Below, in pieces: positions 57,587 to 64,000 of a stretch of 64,000 nt of DNA. The stretch is from Perognathus longimembris pacificus (taxonomy: Eukaryota > Chordata > Mammalia > Rodentia > Heteromyidae): the NCBI RefSeq assembly GCF_023159225.1, contig NC_063184.1, forward strand, positions 14,125,528 to 14,189,527. The letters are read 5' to 3'. The first letter of the stretch is position 1. The number at the start of each line of letters is the position of its first letter. The notes beneath the pieces were generated by a model, which ran no database searches, was not told the origin of the DNA, and saw only the letters and a program-made list of their open reading frames with translations. The position numbers and the translations under genes were made by a program.

Positions 57587-58204
57587 TCTCTGCAGTGTGC
57601 CTGGCTCCCACACTAGGCATCATGGCCATTCCTGGATAGGAGCCACATGCTGTGCTCAGCAGGATCCGCCATATTGGGAAATAGGGCCACCTGCCTCTGG
57701 GATGAAAATGTCCCAAGAGTGAACCTTTATAAGCAGCGCTTCATTGATTCCAAAGATGCTAAGGGGTGGTAGACCAAGAGAGAAAGCGGGGGTTGGGAGG
57801 GGGGAATATAATTTGGTCTGAATTCTACAATTTGCTTCCTCTGAGGAGAGATGGATCAGTTGCATGGGGTAGAGCTTGAAAATGTCCATATCCTTCCTGG
57901 ACCCAGAGAAGGGTCCGTGTGTATACAGGCAGTGTGTGTGACCTAGTGTGCGACTCAGGCCCTGTGTGGACACCTCAGTGCAAGCGGAGCTCTTTATGAC
58001 CTGCCATGCCCCCCTCGGAGGCTGCTCTGCTGCTTCTGCTTACGGGAAGGGGGGCTCTGTGCCTGCCCAGTGCGCTCGATGCACACACGTCGTGACGTCG
58101 TGGATCATCTGTGTGTCCAGCGTGCCTGTGCCCAGGGAGCTGGCTTTCTTGTGCCGGAAGTCAAACGGATGGGTTGTGAATCTGTCTCTCTCTTTATGTG
58201 GGCA

Positions 58205-58234
58205 TGAAATTCACCATCACTGTGGTGAATTTCA
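58205..58234. repeat. inverted repeat, 12-bp stem with 6-nt loop
   Basis: tgaaattcacca (58205-58216) and tggtgaatttca (58223-58234), perfectly complementary; lies in intron 6. Confidence 0.95.
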
Positions 58235-58467
58235 GCTTGGAAAATATATATCCAGATATATATGTTATGTGTCCTATGAATTGTAAACGTAACTGACTGG
58301 AAGAATGGAATTAATATCCTTTCCCCCAAAGCAGATTTTTTTTTTTGCTTTTTTTTGTCTTAATGTAAGAACTGATGGCTTGATTTGTCTCACAAATAAC
58401 CAATATCCTATATTTTTGCAGACATACACTTAGCAAGGCATTATTATTTGGTCTACTATCTGTTTAT

Positions 58468-58732
58468 GCTGATACTGGGGCTTAAACTCAGTACCAGGAA
58501 GCTCAGTACCAGGAAGCTGTCCCTTAGCCTTTTTTTTTTCTTCTTTTTTTAAACTCAAAGCTGGCACTCTACTACATAAGCCATAAGTGGTAGCCAAAGT
58601 TTCACTACCAGCTAGTTCATTGGAGATCAGAGTCTCATGGACTTTCTTGCCCTGACTAGCTTTGAACCAGGATCCTCGGATCTCTACCCCCTGAGTAGCT
58701 GGGATTCTAGGTATAAGCCCCCATTGCCTAGT
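58468..58732 (-). mobile_element. B1-like-Geo SINE with internal duplication
   Basis: Antisense; ctcagtaccaggaag occurs twice in tandem (58487-58516), and a T-rich run is inserted in the Geo half. Confidence 0.88.
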
Positions 58733-59172
58733 ACCTGTCTATTTTTTTAAACCATTCCTCCCTAATGTTTAAACCTTTGGTTTTGAACTGTTCCATCCCC
58801 AAGCAGAATTTCTTCTTTCTTTTGCTGATGAATGACCTGACGATGTTGTTCTTAAGGAATTCAATGTTTACCTCAAGACAGCTTCAAAAAGCAAAAATTT
58901 CTGAAGCATGTCAGAATGGATCCCAAGTCTTTGTTGAAAGGACTGTTTGTTTTATTTTTCTTGCATGGCAGTTTCCCTCCTTTGTGTTGGCTGGTCACAG
59001 ATATTTTAAGAATTTTTTTAAATGCAGTACAAGCATACATGGAAAAAAAACAAGTTTAGCAAACATAGTTTTTACCTTTTACATAGTTTTGATGCAGAGA
59101 ATTGTATCCCTCTCATTAATTAAACTTTCCCTTATTTCCTTTATCATTTTTTGTGATACTATATTCACACAC

Positions 59173-59270
59173 AGCTGGTGCTCTACCACTTGAACCATAC
59201 CTCCAGTCCAGCTATTTTGCTGGTTAGTTGGAGATAATGTCTCAAGGGATGAGCCACTGGCTCCCAGCCT
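59173..59270 (-). mobile_element. B1-like-Geo SINE, heavily deleted
   Basis: ggtgctctaccacttgaacc, the linker, then directly gatgagccactggctccca; most of the B1-like half is missing. Confidence 0.85.
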
Positions 59271-59862
59271 GCTATCAATTTTCCCCAAGACTCAGCCCCC
59301 AAGTGTTTGTTCATTTCTGTATAGGAGATCATTTTAGACAGTGATCGTGGAAACTTTATTAAATGAGGGAGGGACTGAAACAAATCAATGCGGTCCCTGT
59401 TCTCAGTTGTCCCTTCCTGATACAGGTGATGGCTTCCTTACAATTTAATCAGAGCTATCAAAACTTGAGTTTTCCATTTAAAAGATGAAAAGTTAGTAAT
59501 GTGCCATGTTCCCAATAATTTCTCAATTGACATTTTTAGTTGCAAACTGCAAGAGGAAAAAAAAAGATCCACTTGCTTATTTATCCTAGGGCCTACTACA
59601 ATCCATAGAAACATGTCAGATTCTATGCAGTTAGTTTTAAGAAACTAGAGGGAATAATTGTATCTTCCACCTGAGTGCAGAAAGCAAAACATCAAAAAAC
59701 TATCAGTCACTTACTGTCAGTCATTCATAGTTAATACTTGGGAGCATAAAAATGTATCTTTCACTCATAAACAGTTGCAGTGAGTGGATTATTTCAGAAC
59801 TCCACCTGGTTTTGGACACAGGCAAGAGTGTATTACCATTTTCTTTTCTTTCCTTCCTTTAG

Positions 59863-59985
59863 GTTTTCCCATCATATGATCCCTGGTCCCCCTGGTCCCC
59901 ACACAACTGGCATCCCTCATCCAGCCATTGTAACGCCTCAGGTCAAACAGGAGCACCCTCACTCGGACAGCGACCTAATGCACGT
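59863..59985 (+). CDS. LEF1: LEF1 coding exon 7, with SUMO motif
   Basis: 123-nt exon. The first G completes an Arg codon, then 40 codons run from F-S-H-H-M-I-P-G to S-D-L-M-H, and GT is left for a Val codon finished by the next exon. The acceptor has a strong pyrimidine tract (ttttctttccttcctttag) and the donor is CACGT|GTAAGT. The V-K-Q-E motif at 59942-59953 fits the psi-K-x-E SUMO consensus; its Lys codon (59945-59947) corresponds to human K269, a reported PIASy-dependent SUMO site linked to LEF1 repression and nuclear-body targeting. H-P-H-S-D-S here is H-P-H-T-D-S in the human protein as I remember it, a conservative Thr-to-Ser change. If intron 7 is retained, translation stops at once: H-V is followed by TAA (59987-59989). 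Confidence 0.97.
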
Positions 59986-60393
59986 GTAAGTAGGCCCTGC
60001 CACCAGTGAGCCTTGGCATTGCTGGTTCTTCCCTGGGTTGGAGCCTCCCTTGTCTGTTGTTAGGACATTCCACACAGCTCTGTCCCAAAGGCTTTGGGAC
60101 ATCCCCCGACAATGTCAAAGAGCTAGATTCTCTCCCAGTGATTGGATTTGAAGATGGAAAGGGAAGGAACACAGCCCTTAAAAAGTTCACAGAAACCTCA
60201 CCAGAGTGGAGGAATGTTCAGAACCCATACCCCATTGCGTTTTAATTCATCTAAGGGTTAGATGAGAACCTGTGAGTCCCTAAGTGAAATAGTGAGATTT
60301 TTTTTTTTTAATGAACTTCCTCTGGAAATGCACTTTGACCCTGGTTGGAAGAATTGAGGAATCATGTTGTTATCACTGTTGTTGTTATTGTGT

Positions 60394-60624
60394 GTGCTGG
60401 TACTGGGGCTTGAACTTAGGGCCTGGGAGCTATCCTTTTAGCTATATTTTGCTCAAGATTGGTATTTTACCACTTGAGCCACAGTCCTACTTTTGGCTTT
60501 TTGGTGCATAACTAGAGATGAAGAGTATTATAAACTTTGCTGCCTGAGCTGGCTTTGAACCACTGTCTTCAGATCTCAGTTTCCTGCATAGCTAGGATTA
60601 CAGGCATGAGCCACGAGGGCCCGA
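60394..60624 (-). mobile_element. B1-like-Geo dimeric SINE
   Basis: Antisense; complete, 400 nt after exon 7. Confidence 0.93.
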
Positions 60625-60830
60625 TCAGGAGTCATGCTGCTTAACCAGGGTTTGTGGACAAGAGGATGAGTGTAGTAGGCACCATGAGGTAGCCCATAAA
60701 ATCCTAGCAAATGTTTCTCCAAGTAATACACACATGTTTTTGTGTGAGGGTCAGAAGTCTCCTTAGCCTCTCCCCAAAAGTTAAGCCACTTTGTCCTGGG
60801 AACAGAATGATCATCTGTTCTATATGTATT

Positions 60831-61042
60831 ATTTTTATTTTTATTTTTTTGGCCAGTCCTGGGGCTTGGACTGAGGGCCTGAGCACTGTCCCTGGCTTCT
60901 TTTTGCTCAAGGCTAGCACTCTGCCACTTGAGCCACAGCGCCACTTCAGGCCATTTTCTGTATATGTGGTGCTGGGGAATCGAACCCAGGGCCTCATGTA
61001 TACGGGGCAAGCACTCTTGCCACTAGGCCATATCCCCAGCCC
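60831..61042 (-). mobile_element. IDL-Geo dimeric SINE
   Basis: Perfect 16-bp duplication ctgttctatatgtatt at 60815-60830 and 61043-61058; complete body. Confidence 0.98.
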
Positions 61043-61446
61043 CTGTTCTATATGTATTCCACTTTTTTTTTTTCTGAGCTCATCATGAATCAGCCCCAAG
61101 GCCTGGGGCCCAGGGTGGAGTTTCCCCATTATACCAACTCCATTTCCATTTTTGTTGTTATATATTCCTGCAACTGTAGGTATACATTGTCAGAGCAAAG
61201 CTTCCTTAGCTACTGAATAGATAAGAAGCCCCGTGCTTGGGTTGTTTGCCGTTCACTGTTTCTCATCATGCAAGCCAAGAGCTGCTCTTCAAAGCTGAGG
61301 GCCTGGCTGGGGTTTGCAGAGGTCAGGGAAGGGCTCAGCCCCAGGCTCAATGCCACCTGGGACCCATGCTCCGCTTCTCTCCCCCTCCTGTTGTCTCTTC
61401 CTTCCTCCTCCTGCCTCCCTCCCTAATCTCCACCACCACCTTTTAG

Positions 61447-61609
61447 GAAGCCTCAGCATGAACAGAGAAAGGAACAGGAGCCCAAAAGACCTCACATTAA
61501 GAAGCCTCTGAATGCTTTCATGTTATACATGAAAGAAATGAGAGCAAATGTCGTCGCCGAGTGTACGCTAAAGGAAAGCGCAGCTATCAACCAGATCCTA
61601 GGCAGAAGG
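61447..61609 (+). CDS. LEF1: LEF1 coding exon 8, start of the HMG box
   Basis: 163-nt exon: one base to finish Val, then 54 codons from K-P-Q-H-E-Q-R-K to Q-I-L-G-R-R, ending in phase 0 at AGG|GTAAGT. The HMG box begins at I-K-K-P-L-N-A-F-M (61496 onward), so this exon supplies the extended strand, helix 1 (F-M-L-Y-M-K-E-M-R) and the first part of helix 2 ([10 protein letters not shown]). The box inserts into the minor groove at CTTTGWW and bends the DNA sharply. The remainder of helix 2, helix 3 and the basic tail lie in exons beyond the window. Lys/Arg/Glu-rich sequence precedes the box. The acceptor has an unusually long pyrimidine tract (about 61376-61446) with a branch-like ctaat near 61423. 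No change is visible in the HMG-box residues compared with the human protein as I know it. Confidence 0.98.
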
Positions 61610-61880
61610 GTAAGTCGTGGAGGGGCACACAGAACGTTGGGGGTGACTGGGGTGCCCTTAGTAAAAGCTTCCTGAGTGTGGATATATGTGAGATGGTCAT
61701 CAGAGGTTTGTATAAGCAACACGGACTTGGGAACATGGGAGAGGGCTGAGGGTATGGCAATACCACTCGGTAGAATTCAACCATAAAATGCATGGTAAAC
61801 AGCTTAGACTGGCGTTGGCAACTTAAGAACCTTCTAGAGCTGGTAACAGTTCTTACCTCCTCTCACACACACCCCCTCCC

Positions 61881-62095
61881 CCCATGGCCTGAACTCAAGG
61901 CTTGGGCTCTGTCCTTTAGTTTTTTCTGCTCAAGGGTAGCACTTTACCACTTGACCGTGTACCACCACTTCTGGGGGTTGGGTGGTTAAAGGGAGATGAG
62001 AGTCTCGCAAACTTTTCTACCTAAGGCTGGCTTTGAGCTGCAGTCTTTAGATCTAGTAAGCTAGGATTGTAGGCATGAGCTACCGGTTCCTAGCT
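61881..62095 (-). mobile_element. B1-like-Geo dimeric SINE
   Basis: Antisense; (CA)/C-rich left edge, otherwise complete. Confidence 0.9.
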
Positions 62096-63189
62096 GTGTG
62101 ATAGCTTTTCAGTGCATGACCCCTGTGTATTTTGCATTCTTCCAAGAAATTCGTGATTCGAAATTGAACACACCCAGGTAAGGAAGAAGCCCAGAGGAGC
62201 CAGGGATCCACTGTTGATGATTTTCTTTTAACCATGTTTGTTCTAAACGATCCATTTGAACTTTCATAACAGAAAGCATTCAGGAGACTGGGGCCATGTG
62301 AGCAGGCAGGGGACAGACCTGCCATCATCAATTTCGGGCTCAAAATTCAGCTATTTCCAACACCAAGGTAGCCGGAGTGGGGTGTAGATTACAGTTGAAT
62401 GGTGTCCTGGGTGCAGTGCCCTATCTCCCCGTGGCTTCCTAAACACTTAATAACGATAATTACCATGATTTCCCAAGCCAGATCATAGCAGGTGAATGAT
62501 TCCTATCATCTGTGAAGAACTCCATCAGCTCCACAGCCTCCGGGCTGCTCACCACTGCCCCCCACTGGTTAAACAAGGAAAGGAAGGGTGGCCATTTTTT
62601 ATTCCAGTTTGGGGAGCATGCTTAGCTCTTTCCTTTTCTTTTTTTAAGTTAAAAGGCCCCTGGTCCTCCCGCAAGGAGGGTGAGGATATAATCGGGAGGT
62701 ATGCTTCCTATTATTTTTTTTTAATGCACGTTTTCAACCTTTGCTACTTTCTCAGCTCCCTCACCAATCCCCTGATCTAAGCATGTGTCCCTGAGAATGG
62801 TTCTCATTTGGGGGGATCTCTCTCGGTCTTTGATTGAAACACCTGTTTCTATTTATAGGCCTCTGCGATCTTTGATTAAGATCAGGTTTTCCACCCTCCC
62901 CTCTAGCTGGGCCATCTTTGCTAGCTCTGTAAAGCCCTAGCTTTAAAAATCATGAAGTTTTACAGTAGGATGATTATACTTCTTAAAAGAGGATCTGACA
63001 TCTGTCCTGGAATATTGGATTGTTTGATTGGCTTTTAAATTCATCCTTGTTGCATGGCTAAAGTAGAAATTCATTCAAATGGAACAATGTTATTCTTAAG
63101 TTTTAGGACAAATTAAAAGTTTTGTTCAAGTCTTTCTGGCTATTTAAAGTAATAAGTCCATTGATCTTAAGTTTACCGTCAGAATACCT
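62096..63189. other. unique intron-8 block
   Basis: Repeat-free; holds the paired TCF/LEF motifs listed separately. Confidence 0.5.
62828..62876 (+). promoter_or_regulatory. two TCF/LEF motifs in intron 8
   Basis: CTTTGAT at 62828-62834 and again at 62870-62876, same orientation, 42 bp apart (about four helical turns). The second lies in gatctttgattaagatc. The block 62780-62960 is repeat-free and looks like constrained non-coding sequence. Confidence 0.4.
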
Positions 63190-63436
63190 TGGGGCTCCAG
63201 GGACTCACGCCTGTAACCTTAGCTACTCAGGAGGCTGAGATCTGAGGATCACTGTTCGAAGCTTGCCTGGGCAGGAAAGTTCATCAGACACTTATCTCCA
63301 AATAATCACCAGAAAACCAGAAGTAGGTCAGAGGCTCAAAGTGGCAAAGCAATATCCTTGAGCAAAAGAAATGCTCAGGGACAGCACCCATGCCCGAGTT
63401 CAAGCCCCATGACTGACTCCACACCCCCCCCCCCAA
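63190..63436 (+). mobile_element. B1-like-Geo dimeric SINE
   Basis: actcacgcctgtaaccttag to a C-run tail. Confidence 0.93.
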
Positions 63437-63775
63437 ATTCTTATGCACAGTTTATGTTCTTAAATTTTAATGGGTATTTCCCACTACAACTTGGCAAGAC
63501 ATCAACAGTGAAAGTTAATTTACCAAAACACACACAAAAAAAAACTAGTTAAAATTTTTAAGAGTTAACTAAACAAAAAAAATTGTCCAGTAAGCAAAAC
63601 AATAGGTGTTTTTCATCAGTTGTGCTTTTATAATTATCCTAAGGAAATCTCTCCTTTCTAGTCTTTTGCCAGGCTTTATTTTCATTTATATTGCAAAACT
63701 TCAAAATAATTGCTTTATCTACAGTTTGAATCTGGTAAATGAGCTTTTATTTGTGAGTCGCCCCCCACTCCCCGC

Positions 63776-63975
63776 TTTTTTTTTTGCCAGTTCTGGGCCT
63801 TGAACTCAGGGCCTGAGCACTGCCCTGGGTTCTTTTTGCTCAAGGCTAGCACTCTACCACTTGAGCCACAGCACCACTTCTGGCTTTTTCTGTTTATGTG
63901 GTGCTGAGGAATCGAACCCAGGGCTTCATGCATGCTAGGCAAGCCCTCTGTTGCTATGCCACATTCCCAGCCCAG
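63776..63975 (-). mobile_element. IDL-Geo dimeric SINE
   Basis: Antisense, T-tail, complete to cattcccagccc. Confidence 0.95.
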
Positions 63976-64000
63976 TGAGTAGGTTTTGTGCATTAGAAAT

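Larger units (their letters stand above)
57466..59862 (+). other. LEF1: LEF1 intron 6
   Basis: 2,397 nt, gtaggt...ctttag. A UG-rich tract near the donor, a 12-bp-stem hairpin at 58205-58234, and two antisense SINEs at 58468-58732 and 59173-59270. The remaining 590 nt before exon 7 is AT-rich unique sequence with no recognised element. Confidence 0.93.
59986..61446 (+). other. LEF1: LEF1 intron 7
   Basis: 1,461 nt, gtaagt...ttttag. Two antisense SINEs occupy about 450 nt. The last 70 nt are almost pure pyrimidine, giving a very strong acceptor. Confidence 0.93.
61610..64000 (+). other. LEF1: LEF1 intron 8, 5' part
   Basis: Begins gtaagt after the Q-I-L-G-R-R codons. The next exon, expected to begin Trp-His-Ala, was looked for and not found before the window ends. 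Contains antisense SINEs at both ends, one sense SINE, and a repeat-free block at 62096-63189. Confidence 0.9.

Noticed and set aside
57585..57594. Alternative acceptor ctctctgcag after exon 6
   Set aside because: No following open exon with a donor is recognisable; kept only as a possible decoy near the UG-rich tract.
60576..61129. Overlapping 120-145-codon open frames on both strands
   Set aside because: They translate the IDL-Geo SINE at 60831-61042; the same peptide pattern appears at every copy of this SINE.
50214..61609. Assignment of the exons to TCF7L2 or TCF7
   Set aside because: The exon 4 start and HMG box are shared across the family, but [18 protein letters not shown] and K-P-Q-H-E-Q-R-K are LEF1 forms, and the 84-nt exon 6 matches LEF1.

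Overview
The window is a stretch of rodent nuclear genome carrying the middle of the LEF1 gene (lymphoid enhancer-binding factor 1, the TCF/LEF transcription factor of Wnt/beta-catenin signalling) on the + strand. Five consecutive coding exons can be read with canonical splice sites and matching phases: 50214-50346, 54883-54973, 57382-57465, 59863-59985 and 61447-61609. Together they give 594 nt (198 codons). Counting back from the HMG box, they correspond to about residues 139-336 of the 399-residue human protein, i.e. exons 4-8. Everything before 50214 appears to be intron (about 50 kb, probably intron 3), and the window ends inside intron 8. The first exons, with the beta-catenin-binding domain, and the rest of the HMG box lie outside. 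No second gene, tRNA, rRNA, CpG-island promoter or CRISPR is supported.

Organism. Some 60 copies of dimeric SINEs sharing one right-hand monomer fill roughly a fifth of the window. One dimer has a tRNA-Ala/ID-like left half (the arrangement I know as IDL-Geo). The other has a 7SL/B1-like left half joined to the same Geo monomer. IDL-Geo is, to my knowledge, restricted to Geomyoidea (kangaroo rats, pocket mice, pocket gophers), so a heteromyid or geomyid rodent is the best reading. Older layers are ID-like monomers, ID-plus-B1-like dimers, single B1-like elements, L1 3' ends and MIR fragments.

Layout. 1-6.7 kb: mostly unique intron with conserved-looking blocks, including a paired TCF/LEF motif near 3.63 kb. 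6.7-25 kb: SINE-dense intron with (TG/CA)n and polypyrimidine tracts. 25-31.8 kb: lower repeat density, a GC-rich unique block at 26.3-26.6 kb and a 35-bp minisatellite at 27.2 kb. 31.8-49.3 kb: SINEs, a decayed 1.1-kb L1 on the - strand at 34.1-35.2 kb, and two very short L1 3'-end insertions with target-site duplications. 50.2-61.6 kb: the exons, in a region where every dimeric SINE from 52.1 to 62.1 kb is antisense to the gene. 61.6-64 kb: intron 8 with a second paired TCF/LEF motif near 62.85 kb.

How the parts work together. The exons encode the central context-dependent regulatory region (two proline-directed phosphorylation sites, an in-frame 84-nt cassette exon, a SUMO motif) and the N-terminal part of the DNA-binding HMG box. 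The cassette exon has a pyrimidine-poor acceptor and UG-rich tracts about 100 nt away on both sides. This matches the known CELF2-dependent regulation of LEF1 exon 6 in T cells. Repeats were identified by eye from family resemblance, so their boundaries are good to a few bases where a target-site duplication is given and to about 5-15 bases otherwise.
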